Notes: generated from the letters alone by a model not told the origin. A stretch of 64,000 bases of DNA from JAGNLM01 sp964439835 (GCA_964439835.1 CAYTPQ010000008.1:1-64000); one strand, 5' to 3'. Shown: positions 27,349 to 36,391, counted from the first letter of the stretch. Made by a program: numbers and translations.

Positions 27349-27458
27349 GCAGGTCCCCGGCGCGGTTTCGCGGGACACGCCGCAAGTACGTCCCTGTAGG
27401 CTCGTCTGCCACCGTCCCTGGCGGCAGACGGTCCCGCGAAACCGCGCCGGGGACCTGC
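27349..27458. repeat. 110-bp palindromic intergenic element with 28-bp perfect terminal inverted repeats
   Basis: Arms 27349-27376 and 27431-27458 are exact reverse complements. The 54-bp centre holds two sub-structures: TACGTCCCTGTA (27387-27398) and a hairpin with arms CGTCTGCC (27403-27410) and GGCAGACG (27423-27430) around a second copy of GTCCCTG. The motif GTAC-(6 nt)-GTA followed by a GGCAGAC hairpin resembles extragenic palindromic repeats I recall from Halomonas, Thioalkalivibrio and Pseudomonas genomes. The same arm sequence occurs at 4324-4351. No transposase is encoded; it is probably a non-autonomous REP/MITE-like repeat. Confidence 0.85.
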
Positions 27459-27551
27459 TGGAAGGTCAGCGCACAGATTCTTTCACAGGCTCAGGAACGT
27501 GTCTGCGCCTTGGCGGTCCGCGGCCTCTCAGGAAAAGCCTCCGCAACGCGA

Positions 27552-28637
27552 TCAGGACTCGACCACGTCTCGGTAGACCCGTAGATTTCCGGCGACCATG
27601 GCGGGCACGGAGAACTCCCGCTCGGCGATCCGCCGGCCCTCGGCCCCCATCACTCGGGCGCCGTCGGGGTCGTCGAGGATACTGCGGACCGCCCGCTCCA
27701 GGGCAAGCGCGTCGCCCGCCGGAACCAGGCGGCCGTTGACGCCGTCGCGCACGATCTCGGGGATACCGCCAATCGCTGAGCCCACTACCGGCACGCCGCA
27801 GGCGGCGCTCTGCAGGAGCGACACGCCGAGCCCCTCCTCGAAGGCGGGGTGGACGACGAGGTCGAGGGCCGGCAGGACTCGAGGGAGGTCGTCGCGAAAA
27901 CCCGGCAGCCGGACCCGGTCTGCCCAGCCCCGGCGGTCGACGTCCGCGGCCACGCGCTCCCAGTGGCGCCCGGTCCCGAGCAACAGGACTCGCAGGTCCG
28001 GGTAGGCCGGCAGCAGCCCCTCGAAGGCCTGCAGTAGCACCGCGTGACCCTTCTTCGGGATGAACTGACCGATCATCGCCAGCACCCGGGCCTCGGGCGG
28101 AAAGCCGAAGGCCTCGCGCAGCCAGCGACGGTCGCCCCCGGGGCGGAAGGCCTCGGTGTCGACGGCGCTCAGAACGGTGACCACCCGCTCGGGCGGGAGG
28201 CCGCCCCGCAGCAGAACCCGGCGGATCCCTTCGGAGATGGCGATCACCGCACGGTAGAGGCGGTACTTATAACGGGCCATCCAAGCCGGCTCCGGGCTGA
28301 CGACTCGGCGGCTGACCAGCGCGGGCACCCCCGCCCGGCGCGCCGCGAACCCGCCCCACCAGTCGGCGCCGCGCCGGCTGTGGACGTGGACCAGGGCCGG
28401 GTGGGTGGTCCGAATCAGCCGGGTCAACCGCCCGACCATCCCCGGGTCGAGCTCGCCGCCTATGGGCACCTCGTGCACCTCGGCCACCTCCCGGGCCGCC
28501 CGCGCGATGCCGCTCCCGGGGGGGCAGGCCAGGACCTGGCGCTCGCCGGTGACCTCGCGCAGGCCGCGGACCAGGTAAAGCACCTGCTGCGGCCCACCGT
28601 AGAGGTGCCGGCCGCACTCCAGGTGCAGGACCCTCAT
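27552..28637 (-). CDS. GT4-family glycosyltransferase C
   Basis: A 361-residue GT-B enzyme starting MRVLHLECGRHLYGGPQQVL. The donor domain shows MIGQFIPKKGHAVLLQAFEG and the E-x7-E-type segment FEEGLGVSLLQSAACGVPVV. It is 61 bp downstream of glycosyltransferase D and upstream of msbA, from which it is separated by the palindromic element. Likely an LPS-core or O-chain sugar transferase; the donor is unknown. Confidence 0.9.
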   Translation of the reverse strand: MRVLHLECGRHLYGGPQQVLYLVRGLREVTGERQVLACPPGSGIARAAREVAEVHEVPIGGELDPGMVGRLTRLIRTTHPALVHVHSRRGADWWGGFAARRAGVPALVSRRVVSPEPAWMARYKYRLYRAVIAISEGIRRVLLRGGLPPERVVTVLSAVDTEAFRPGGDRRWLREAFGFPPEARVLAMIGQFIPKKGHAVLLQAFEGLLPAYPDLRVLLLGTGRHWERVAADVDRRGWADRVRLPGFRDDLPRVLPALDLVVHPAFEEGLGVSLLQSAACGVPVVGSAIGGIPEIVRDGVNGRLVPAGDALALERAVRSILDDPDGARVMGAEGRRIAEREFSVPAMVAGNLRVYRDVVES

Positions 28638-28698
28638 CCCCGTTCCCCCGGGCGGCGGCGCGGCCCAGTGGCGCCCGCGGATGACCGCACGAGGTCGG

Positions 28699-29787
28699 TC
28701 ACGCGCCTACCCGCTGGCGGTGCAGGTCGCGGTAGAGCTCGCGGTAGGCCGCCACCACCGCCGCCTCGCCGTGGTCTCGGGTGACGCACTCGGCGCCCGC
28801 CTGCCCCAGGCGGGCCCGGTCCGCCGGCGCAGAGAGGAAGAGGTCCCGGATCGCACCCGCGAGGGCAGGGGCGTCCCCGACGGGGGTGAGCAGCCCGTTC
28901 ACGCCCGGCTCGACGAGCTCCGTGGCCCCCGCGGTCGCGGTGCTGACCACGGGGAGGCCGTAGGCCCAGGCCTCCAGGATCACGTTGCCGAGGGTCTCGT
29001 ACCGGGAGGGCACCACCAGCGCGTCCGCCAGGCCGTACCAGTCACCGGGGTCGTCCAGCCAGCCGAGCCAGTGCACGCGCCCGCCCAGGCCGAGGGAGCC
29101 TGCCTGGGCCATGAGTGCCGGGCCCAGCTCACCGTCCCCGGCCACGGCCAGGTGGAGGGGCCGTCTGGCGAGGTCACCCGGCAGGAGCGCGAGGGCCGAC
29201 AGCAGGTCCTCGAAGCCCTTGCCGGGGACGAGCCGCCCGAGGGCGAACAGGACCCAGGCGTCGTCCGGGATCCCCCAACGGCGGCGCTCCGCCGCCGCTT
29301 CGTCGGGGCCGACCGGACGTGCCGGCGGGACGAAGTTGCCGATACGGAAGACGCGCCTCGCCGGCAGGCCCGAGCGCACCAGGTGATCGCACACCCCTTG
29401 CGTGTTTCCGACCCAGGCGTGGGCGTGCTCGTAGTAGCCGCGCACCTTGTAGAACCCCCCCAGGCGCGCCACGTGGACGGACGGTCCGTTGGGGGAAAGC
29501 CGGGTCAACCGGGTGGCCCGGCCCATGAAGGTCTGAACGATGGCGGGCCTCTCGCGGGCCGCGAGAGACCGCAGGCGCCAGCCGGTGTAGACGTCCCACC
29601 CGTTGGCGAAGGGCAGCCGCACCTGAGGCACGTCGTCCCCCAGGACCCTGCTCACCGGAGAACCCGCCCGGGTCACCGCGAGCACGGGGTCGCCGGTGGC
29701 GTGCAACGCCTGGGCGAGCCGGCAGAAGAACCGGTCGGCGCCTCCGAAGTCCCGGCTGCCGATGACCTGCCAGGAGCCGGGGCTCAC
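28699..29787 (-). CDS. GT4-family glycosyltransferase D
   Basis: A 362-residue GT-B enzyme. The N-terminal SRDFGGADRFFCRLAQAL carries the glycine-rich acceptor loop. The donor domain shows ALGRLVPGKGFEDLLSALAL and PSRYETLGNVILEAWAYGLPV, with the conserved glutamates. The GTG start overlaps the stop of the polysaccharide deacetylase gene (GTGA), indicating translational coupling. It is in the lpxL-deacetylase-GT-GT-msbA-GT9 run, consistent with LPS-core assembly. Confidence 0.9.
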   Translation of the reverse strand: MSPGSWQVIGSRDFGGADRFFCRLAQALHATGDPVLAVTRAGSPVSRVLGDDVPQVRLPFANGWDVYTGWRLRSLAARERPAIVQTFMGRATRLTRLSPNGPSVHVARLGGFYKVRGYYEHAHAWVGNTQGVCDHLVRSGLPARRVFRIGNFVPPARPVGPDEAAAERRRWGIPDDAWVLFALGRLVPGKGFEDLLSALALLPGDLARRPLHLAVAGDGELGPALMAQAGSLGLGGRVHWLGWLDDPGDWYGLADALVVPSRYETLGNVILEAWAYGLPVVSTATAGATELVEPGVNGLLTPVGDAPALAGAIRDLFLSAPADRARLGQAGAECVTRDHGEAAVVAAYRELYRDLHRQRVGA

Positions 29788-30539
29788 CGGGGCCGCGGCC
29801 TCCTCTTCTGGGCGTGCTTGAACTGGAGCTTCCAGGCGTAGCCGATCAGGTTGTCGCCGAAAGAGACCGCCTTGCGCGGGATCTCGAAGGGGTTGACGGC
29901 GGTGTTCGCCGCGCCGCGCACGGTCGTGAGCGCGCTCCGATAGCCCACACTGCGGACCTGGTCCCGCACCCGCTCGTCGTAGTCACCCTTCGGATAGCAG
30001 AAGTGGTCCACGGGCGCCCCCAGCAGGTCTTCCAGGAAGGCCTTGCTGTCCGCCAGCTCCCGCCTCACGGCGTCGGGGTCGAGCTGGGTGAGGCGCGGGT
30101 GGGTCACGGTGTGCGAGCCGACCTGCACCCCGGCGTCGTGCACCGCGCGCAGGGTCTCGGCTGACATCACCCGCGGCACCGGCCGGTAGGTCACGAAGTC
30201 CGCGCTGCGGCCCAACAGGCCGGTCACCGGAAAGACCGTCGCCGGGTAACCGTGCTCGCGGAGGATGGGAAGGGCGTGGGCGTGGAAGTCCCGGGTGCCG
30301 TCGTCGAAGGTCAGGACCACCGCCCGCCGCGGTAGCGCCGCCCCCTGGAACAGCCCCGCCAGCGCCTCGTCCAGGCGGATCACCCGGTACCCCATGCGCG
30401 CCAGGAACCGCATCTGGGAGCGGAACCGCCGGGTGTCGCAGAAACAGGCCTTGTGGCTGGCGGGACGGCGGAAGTCCCCGACCTGGTGATACATCAGGAT
30501 GTTCAGCGCCGGGCGGGGCGGCGGGGAGGTCGTCGTCAT
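29784..30539 (-). CDS. Polysaccharide deacetylase (NodB domain, CE4)
   Basis: A 251-residue CE4-family protein. It shows the NodB motifs in order: LTFDDGTRDF (catalytic Asp and metal Asp), SHTVTHPRL (H-x3-H metal site), and CYPKGDYDERV. No signal peptide is evident from the start MTTTSPPPRPALNILMYHQVG, so it may act in the cytoplasm on a sugar intermediate. ATG 30539 is selected since upstream in-frame sequence is Arg/Gly-rich noise. It is downstream of lpxL and coupled to glycosyltransferase D. Confidence 0.88.
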   Translation of the reverse strand: MTTTSPPPRPALNILMYHQVGDFRRPASHKACFCDTRRFRSQMRFLARMGYRVIRLDEALAGLFQGAALPRRAVVLTFDDGTRDFHAHALPILREHGYPATVFPVTGLLGRSADFVTYRPVPRVMSAETLRAVHDAGVQVGSHTVTHPRLTQLDPDAVRRELADSKAFLEDLLGAPVDHFCYPKGDYDERVRDQVRSVGYRSALTTVRGAANTAVNPFEIPRKAVSFGDNLIGYAWKLQFKHAQKRRPRPR

Positions 30540-30667
30540 CGCTGGGCCGGCCAGGCGTCGAGAAGCAGGGGTCGACCTCAGGGGCCGGTACGCGACTTTA
30601 CCACTTCCCCCCCGGGCGCCAACCCCGCGCCAGCCCTCGGCACCGGCCCGGGCCCTCCGGGCACCGG

Positions 30668-31579
30668 TCAATACCAGCGCGGCTCGCCGGGAGGGCGGGT
30701 CTTGAATCGCCGGTGGGTCCAGAGGTACTGCTCGGGGTGGGCCCTCACCCGATCCTCGATGATGCGGTTGACCCGAGCGGCGTCGGCCACTGCGTCGCCG
30801 CTGGGAAACCCCTCCAGCGCCGGCTCCAGGGTCACCAGGTAACCCTGCCCGGACGGCAACCGGTGCTGAAAGAAGGGGACCACCGCGGCCCCGCTGATCC
30901 CGGCGAGCCGGGCAGTGGCCGTGATGGTCGCCGCGGGAACGCCGAAGAAGGGCACGAACACACTGTGCTCCCGGCCGTAGTCCTGATCCGGGGCGTACCA
31001 GACGGGCTGGTTCTGGCGCAGCGCCCGCAGGGTGGCGCGGACGTCACGCCGGTCGATCGCCTGCTCCACGTGTCGCTCGCGGCTGCGAAGCATGACCCAG
31101 TCCGAGACCGGATTCCGGCTCGGCCGGTACATCGGCCGAAATGCCCGGTGGAGTCGCAGCAGGCGCGCGCCGAGCTCCAGCATCGTGAAGTGTGCGCTGA
31201 GCAGGATCACCCCCCGCCCCGCGGCGAGCGCCCGGTCCAGGTGCTCGAGGCCCTCCACCCTGCCGAGGGCCGCGACCCGGTGGTCGCAGGCCCACCAGGC
31301 CAGCGCGACCTCGAATAATGCCGTGCCGACCGAGGCGAAGTGGGCGCGCAGCAGTCGATCGCGCGCGTCCGGCGCCTGCTCGGGGAAACACAGGGCGAGG
31401 TTGCGCTCAGCGATCCGGCGCCGACGGCCCAGGACATGGAACAGGAGGCGGCCGACGACGCGCCCGAGGGCGAGCTGCCAGGGGTAGGGCAGGAGTACCG
31501 CCAGTCGGAGCAGTCCGAAGGCGGCCCAGGTGCCCCAGTACCGTGGTCCCAACCAGGAGGCTCGGAAACCGCCGGTCAC
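30668..31579 (-). CDS. lpxL: Lipid A biosynthesis lauroyl/myristoyl acyltransferase (LpxL/HtrB family)
   Basis: A 303-residue inner-membrane acyltransferase that adds a secondary fatty acid to Kdo2-lipid IVA. An N-terminal hydrophobic helix is followed by the catalytic H-x4-E motif in LLSAHFTMLELGARL. Family blocks MYRPSRNPVSDWVM and WYAPDQDYGREHSVFVPFFG are clear, as is the C-terminal HPEQYLWTHRRFKTRPPGEP. A GTG start at 31579 is used. It is 58 bp downstream of rfbD on the same strand. LpxL versus LpxM specificity cannot be told. Confidence 0.92.
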   Translation of the reverse strand: MTGGFRASWLGPRYWGTWAAFGLLRLAVLLPYPWQLALGRVVGRLLFHVLGRRRRIAERNLALCFPEQAPDARDRLLRAHFASVGTALFEVALAWWACDHRVAALGRVEGLEHLDRALAAGRGVILLSAHFTMLELGARLLRLHRAFRPMYRPSRNPVSDWVMLRSRERHVEQAIDRRDVRATLRALRQNQPVWYAPDQDYGREHSVFVPFFGVPAATITATARLAGISGAAVVPFFQHRLPSGQGYLVTLEPALEGFPSGDAVADAARVNRIIEDRVRAHPEQYLWTHRRFKTRPPGEPRWY

Positions 31580-31637
31580 TGTGCCCGACCCCGCTCGGGT
31601 CTCCGGCCGGGGTTGCGGGCCGCCGGCGCCCGCGTCC

Positions 31638-32594
31638 TCAGGCGGGAGGGCCCGCGCTGGGGTTGACCTCCTCCATCACCCGGGCCAGCTGCTCCTCCCA
31701 GGGGCTGAGCACCAGGTGGAAGGTCGAGCCTGCCTTGCGGCAGTCCAGGACGGAGTAGGTCGGCCGGGCGGCCCGCGTCGGGAAGTCCACGGTCGGGATG
31801 GGCACCAGCTTGGCCGCCCGCGCCGGACCCTCCGCGTGCTGCAGGATGGCCCGGGCGAAACCGAACCAGCTGGTGGCACCACCGGCCGTCAGGTGATAGA
31901 CCCCAGCCCGCTCTTCGAGCCAGCCACGGCCGAGCTGAGCCGCCTGGGATAAGACCTGGGCGGTGGCTTCGGCCACCTGCCGGGCCCAGGTGGGGGCTCC
32001 GGTCTGGTCGTCCACCACCCGCAGCTCGCCCTGACGGGCCGCGATGCGCAGGATGGTCAACAGGAAATTGTTGCCCCGGCTCCCGTAGAGCCAGCTGGTG
32101 CGCAGGACCAGGTGAGCTACCCCAGAGGCCTGGATCGCGAGCTCGCCGTCGAGCTTGGTCTGACCGTAGACGTTGATCGGTGACGGGGGGTAATGCTCGT
32201 TGTAAGGGCGGCTGGCCTGGCCGTCGAAGACGTAGTCCGTGGAGTAGTGGACCATGAACGCGCCACAGCGGCGCGACTCTTCGGCCAGGACCGCAGGTGC
32301 CACGGCATTGATGGCCCGGGCCAGGGGGGCCTCGTCCTCGGCGTTGTCCACCCGGGTGTACGCGGCCGGGTTGACGACGAAGTCCGGGGCGACGCGGCGG
32401 ACGAATGCCCGGGTGGCCTCCGCGTCCGCCAAGTCAAGGACCTCGGCGCCGCGCAGCGCCTGGTCCGGCCCGGCGGTGCAGATCAGGTCCCCTAGCGGCA
32501 TCAGCGCACGCCGGAGCTCCCAACCGAGCTGCCCGGAGACGCCGGTGAGCAGGATCCGCGGACGCGCAGCGGGGCTGTCGGCGGTGACGGCCAT
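31638..32594 (-). CDS. rfbD: dTDP-4-dehydrorhamnose reductase
   Basis: A 318-residue short-chain dehydrogenase-type enzyme that completes dTDP-L-rhamnose synthesis. NADPH-binding glycine loop LLTGVSGQLGWELRRAL, VNPAAYTRVDNAE, the STDYVFDG strand and catalytic YGQTK are intact. ATG 32594 (MAVTADSP) is used; an in-frame ATG at 32654 is less likely. No rfbA, rfbB or rfbC is in the window. It suggests rhamnose in the surface polysaccharide built by the neighbouring genes. Confidence 0.93.
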   Translation of the reverse strand: MAVTADSPAARPRILLTGVSGQLGWELRRALMPLGDLICTAGPDQALRGAEVLDLADAEATRAFVRRVAPDFVVNPAAYTRVDNAEDEAPLARAINAVAPAVLAEESRRCGAFMVHYSTDYVFDGQASRPYNEHYPPSPINVYGQTKLDGELAIQASGVAHLVLRTSWLYGSRGNNFLLTILRIAARQGELRVVDDQTGAPTWARQVAEATAQVLSQAAQLGRGWLEERAGVYHLTAGGATSWFGFARAILQHAEGPARAAKLVPIPTVDFPTRAARPTYSVLDCRKAGSTFHLVLSPWEEQLARVMEEVNPSAGPPA

Positions 32595-32687
32595 GGGGGC
32601 TGCCTCGCAAGCGCCGGCCTTCGGTGACCGGCTGGGCTGAGGATTATCGCCCACGGCGAAGCGGGCGGGGAAGGCGCCGCCGGAACC

Positions 32688-34091
32688 TCACTTCCCGATG
32701 CAGAAGCGGGAGAAGATCCGGTCCAGGACGTCCTCGCCGGTGACGGTCCCCACGACCTCGCCGACGGCCCGCTGGGCCTGGCGCAGCTCCTCGGCCAGGA
32801 TCTCAGCGGGCGGCAGTCCGTTGGCCAGGCGAACCACCTCGGCCAAGTGCCCGCGCACGCGCTCCAGGGCCTCCAGATGGCGGCGTCTCGCCGAGAACAG
32901 ACCTTCATCGACGGATTGACCGGAGGCCTCCCGCAGCGCCTTGCGCAGGTCCCCGAGCCCGGCCCCGGTCTTCGCCGAGACGCGCACGGTCCGCCCGTCC
33001 GCGTCGGGCACCCGGCCGGCCGGGTCGTCCGTCAGATCGACCTTGTTCCACACCACCACCTTCGGCAACTCCGCAGGCAGACCGGCGACGATCTCCTCCT
33101 CCGGCCCCCCGAAGCCCAACTTGGCGTCGACCACCAGCAGCACGAGGTCTGCCTCCCGGGCCGCGGTCCAGGCCCGCTCTACCCCGATGCGCTCGACCGG
33201 GTCGTCCGTGGCGCGTAAGCCGGCCGTGTCGGTGAGGTGAACCGGTATGCCTCCCACCTGGATCGAGGCCCGGACCGCATCCCGTGTGGTGCCGGGTACG
33301 TCGGTCACTATCGCACAGTCCTGGCCGGCGAGGGCGTTGAGGAGGCTCGACTTGCCGGCGTTGGGCCGTCCGGCGATGACCACGCGAAGGCCCTCCGCGA
33401 GCACCCTACCCCTTGCGGCGGTGGCAAGGGCCGCTCCCAGGCTCGCCAGGAGGTCCTGGGCGCGCTGCCGCACGGGGGTGACGTCAAGGGGGTCGAGGTC
33501 CTCGTCCGGGAAGTCGATGCCCGCCTCGACCTCTGCGCGAAGGTCGGTCAACGCCTCGCCCAGGGTGGAGAGCTGGCGGGACCACTCACCGTCGAGGGTC
33601 CGCCGGGCGGCGCGGGCCGCGGCCGCGGTCGCCGCGTCGATCAGGTCGGCCACCGCCTCCGCCTGCACCAGGTCGATCCGGCCGTTGAGGAAGGCCCGCT
33701 CGGTGAACTCGCCCGGACGGGCGTGGCGCGCGCCCAGTGCCAGCAGCCGGGCGAGGACCAGGTCCGTCACCACCGGTCCGCCGTGGCCGTGCAACTCGAG
33801 GACGTCCTCGCCCGTGTAAGACGCGGGTGCCGGGAAGTAGAGGGCGAGGCCCCGATCGATCGGCTGGCCGGCTGTGTCCAGAAAGGCGCGTAGCGCGGCG
33901 TAGCGCGGCGGGGGTACGTCCCCCAGGACGCGGGCGGCGATGGCTGGCACCGCGGGCCCCGAGACCCGCAGCACGGCGATACCGCCCCTTCCCGGCGCGG
34001 TTGCGACCGCAGCGATGGTCTCAGCGGCCGGCGCCGGGCGGTCTGCCGTCAGGCCGCAGGCTCCTTCACCAACCGGCGGGTGATGACCCAC
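32688..34091 (-). CDS. mnmE: tRNA modification GTPase MnmE
   Basis: Works with MnmG to make 5-(carboxymethyl)aminomethyl uridine at tRNA wobble position 34. The N-terminal formyl-THF-binding domain opens with TIAAVATAPGRGGIAVLRVSG. The G domain shows AGRPNAGKSSLLNAL, DTAGLRATDD and NKVDL. The C-terminus ends FCIGK with the catalytic cysteine. The reading frame has 467 residues from a GTG at 34091 that lies 43 bp inside yidC. The only later option before the conserved region is a CTG at 34052 that forms a CTGA overlap with the yidC stop. Usual neighbours mnmG, rsmG and parAB do not follow. Confidence 0.95.
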   Translation of the reverse strand: MGHHPPVGEGACGLTADRPAPAAETIAAVATAPGRGGIAVLRVSGPAVPAIAARVLGDVPPPRYAALRAFLDTAGQPIDRGLALYFPAPASYTGEDVLELHGHGGPVVTDLVLARLLALGARHARPGEFTERAFLNGRIDLVQAEAVADLIDAATAAAARAARRTLDGEWSRQLSTLGEALTDLRAEVEAGIDFPDEDLDPLDVTPVRQRAQDLLASLGAALATAARGRVLAEGLRVVIAGRPNAGKSSLLNALAGQDCAIVTDVPGTTRDAVRASIQVGGIPVHLTDTAGLRATDDPVERIGVERAWTAAREADLVLLVVDAKLGFGGPEEEIVAGLPAELPKVVVWNKVDLTDDPAGRVPDADGRTVRVSAKTGAGLGDLRKALREASGQSVDEGLFSARRRHLEALERVRGHLAEVVRLANGLPPAEILAEELRQAQRAVGEVVGTVTGEDVLDRIFSRFCIGK

Positions 34092-35713
34092 TGCTGCAGG
34101 ATGGAGAGGGTGTTGTTCACCAGCCAGTAGAGCACGAGCCCCGCCGGGAAGAACAGAAAGAAAACGGTGAATACGATGGGAAGGATCATCATGACCTTCT
34201 GCTGGATCGGGTCGAGCGGCGCCGGGTTCAGGCGCTGCTGGACGACCATGGTGATGCCCATCAGGATTGGCAGCACGAAGTAGGGGTCGTAGGTGGAGAG
34301 GTCGCGGATCCAGAGCATGAACGGCGCCTGCCGGAGCTCGACACTCTCCAGGAGCACCCAGTAGAGGGCGATGAAGACCGGGATCTGGACCAGGATCGGG
34401 AGGCAGCCGCCCAGCGGGTTCACCTTCTCCGTCCGGTACAGCTCCATCATGGCCTGGTTGAGCTTGGCCTTGTCGTCACCGTAGCGCTCCTTGAGGGCCA
34501 GGAGCCGCGGCTGCAGATTCCTCATCCGCGCCATGGAACGGTAGCTGGTCGCAGAGAGGTGGAAGAAGGCCAGCTTGATCAGGATGGTCAGGATGACGAT
34601 CGACCAGCCCCAGTTACCGACGAAGCGGTCGATCTGCTGCAGGAGCCAGAACAGCGGCTCCGCCAGGATCGTCAGGTAGCCGTAGTCGACCAGGAGCTGA
34701 AGCCCGGGTGCCGCCGCGGCCAGGCGGTCCTGCACCTTGGGGCCGGCGTAGAGCTGAAGCTCCAGGCGCCCGGTCGCTCCCGGCTCCACCACCACCTCGG
34801 GTTCCACGACCCCCACGAGAAAGCGCGTCGGGTCGAGGGCGCGAGCGTAGAGGTGGTTTGACGCGTTCTGCTCCGGGATGAAGGCCGCCCCGAAGTAGTG
34901 TTGGCTCATCGCCGCCCAGCCGCCCTTGTCGTCGAGCGTGACCGGCCCCTTCAGCATCCGGTCGAAGTCGACCTTGTCGTAGCGCAGCTGCTCGGTGTGC
35001 AGGACCCCACCTGTGTAGGTGTAGGCGAAGAGCATGCTGCTCTCCGGCGGCCGGTTGCGGAGCAACTGGCCGTACGGCCGGCCGCGCCACGGTGAGGCGC
35101 TGCCGTTCTCGACCAGAAACTCCACGTCAACGAGAAAGCTGTCGCGACGGAAGGTGTAGACCTTGGTGACGTTCACGCCCTCGGGGCTGGTCCAGCGCAG
35201 CGGAACGGAGACGGCGTCCTCACCGTCGGCAAGCTGGTATTCCGTACGTTCCACCTGGTAGGTGGCGTGATGGGTCGGCGCCGGGCCCGGGGAGAGGATC
35301 CCCGTCTGCGCCAGGAACAGCAGACCGTCCTCTTCGCCGAACAGGCGGAAAGGCTGGTCGGCGCGCTCGATGCTGACGGGATAGCCGGGGAGCTCCAGTT
35401 TCCGGATGGTCCCCCCGACCGGGTCGATTTCGACCCGCAGGACGTCGGTTCGGACCTGGATGCGAGGGGCTGCCGAAGCCGCGGCCGGAGCCGCGGCCGT
35501 TCCGGCCCCGGGCGTCACCGGGGTCTCGGACGCCGAGCCGGCCGGGGGGGCGGCCGGGACATCCGGCTGTACCGACGGAGCGGCCGGCTGACTCTGCGAG
35601 GCCGCGTCGACAGCGGTCACCGGCCGGCCGCCGTAGTCCTGTTGCCAGGCCTGCCAGAGCAGGAACAGCACCATACCGAGTGCGGCGAACAGCACCAAGC
35701 GGACGTTTTCCAC
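34049..35713 (-). CDS. yidC: Membrane protein insertase YidC
   Basis: A 554-residue inner-membrane insertase/chaperone (Oxa1 family). It begins MENVRLVLFAALGMVLFLLW, a classical N-terminal helix, followed by a Pro/Ala-rich stretch, the large periplasmic P1 domain (about residues 80-340) and five C-terminal helices with NPLGGCLPILVQIPVFIALYW and the final FPAGLVLYWLVNNTLSILQQ. Length is normal (E. coli 548). It lies between yidD and mnmE as usual. Confidence 0.97.
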   Translation of the reverse strand: MENVRLVLFAALGMVLFLLWQAWQQDYGGRPVTAVDAASQSQPAAPSVQPDVPAAPPAGSASETPVTPGAGTAAAPAAASAAPRIQVRTDVLRVEIDPVGGTIRKLELPGYPVSIERADQPFRLFGEEDGLLFLAQTGILSPGPAPTHHATYQVERTEYQLADGEDAVSVPLRWTSPEGVNVTKVYTFRRDSFLVDVEFLVENGSASPWRGRPYGQLLRNRPPESSMLFAYTYTGGVLHTEQLRYDKVDFDRMLKGPVTLDDKGGWAAMSQHYFGAAFIPEQNASNHLYARALDPTRFLVGVVEPEVVVEPGATGRLELQLYAGPKVQDRLAAAAPGLQLLVDYGYLTILAEPLFWLLQQIDRFVGNWGWSIVILTILIKLAFFHLSATSYRSMARMRNLQPRLLALKERYGDDKAKLNQAMMELYRTEKVNPLGGCLPILVQIPVFIALYWVLLESVELRQAPFMLWIRDLSTYDPYFVLPILMGITMVVQQRLNPAPLDPIQQKVMMILPIVFTVFFLFFPAGLVLYWLVNNTLSILQQWVITRRLVKEPAA

Positions 35714-35741
35714 GGACTTTCTTCCTACGGTAGGCGGCGGG

Positions 35742-36002
35742 CTAGCGGCGGTCAGCGCCTGACCTGGGGGGTACCGGGTCGAAGCCGCCGGGGTGCCAGG
35801 GGTGACACCGGGCCAGGCGCCGCAGGCCGAGCGCCACCCCTCGTGCGGTGCCGTGAGTCTGGATGGCCTCCAGGGCGTAGGCGGAGCACGTGGGGTGGAA
35901 GCGACAATGGCTACCCAGGAACGGGCTCAGGAACCGCTGATAGCCTCGGATCGCGACGGCGAAGACCGGTTGCAGCGGGTCGCGAGGTGGGTCCAGTGCC
36001 AT
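35742..36002 (-). CDS. yidD: Membrane protein insertion efficiency factor YidD
   Basis: An 86-residue membrane-associated protein that assists YidC-dependent insertion. Signature: GYQRFLSPFLGSHCRFHPTC (three conserved cysteines with the next CHPWHPGG). Its ATG at 36002 lies 76 bp inside rnpA in a different frame. Such rnpA-yidD overlap is common in this conserved cluster. Confidence 0.95.
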   Translation of the reverse strand: MALDPPRDPLQPVFAVAIRGYQRFLSPFLGSHCRFHPTCSAYALEAIQTHGTARGVALGLRRLARCHPWHPGGFDPVPPRSGADRR

Positions 36003-36391
36003 TCGAGAGACCTCCGCCGCGATAGATCGTCCGATGCCGCTAGCTTGCCCTGCGCCATGACCACAAAGTCGAACCCGCCGAGTTGCCCCTGATGCCGGCG
36101 GAAGGACTCGCGCACCAGGCGCCTGATCCGGTTCCGCTCATGGGCCTTCGGGACGCGCTTACGGGATATGGCAAGTCCCAGGCGGGGATAGCCGAGTCCG
36201 TTCGGCGCCCAGAGGACCACGAACAGGCCATCATGGGATCGCGCGGACGCGGCGAAGACCTGGGCGAACTCGCGCCGGCGCGTGAGTCGGCGCTGGCGCG
36301 GAAAGCGGGCCCTCGCGGTTTCCGTCGCGCCCTCAGGCGCTGAGTCGCTTACGGCCCTTCGCGCGCCGGGATTGCAGGACCTGTCGCCCAC
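35927..36391 (-). CDS. rnpA: Ribonuclease P protein component, start overlapping rpmH
   Basis: The protein subunit of RNase P, which processes the 5' ends of tRNAs. The family core is FPRQRRLTRRREFAQVFAAS, followed by the RNR motif region SRKRVPKAHERNRIRRLVRE. The core starts near residue 31, yet between it and the GTG at 36391 I find no ATG, GTG, TTG or CTG codon in frame. The only usable start therefore lies 59 bp inside rpmH, giving a 154-residue protein (E. coli 119) with an unusual N-terminal extension. A sequencing frameshift or a non-standard start are alternatives. The C-terminal 76 bp overlap yidD. Confidence 0.9.
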   Translation of the reverse strand: MGDRSCNPGARRAVSDSAPEGATETARARFPRQRRLTRRREFAQVFAASARSHDGLFVVLWAPNGLGYPRLGLAISRKRVPKAHERNRIRRLVRESFRRHQGQLGGFDFVVMAQGKLAASDDLSRRRSLEWHWTHLATRCNRSSPSRSEAISGS

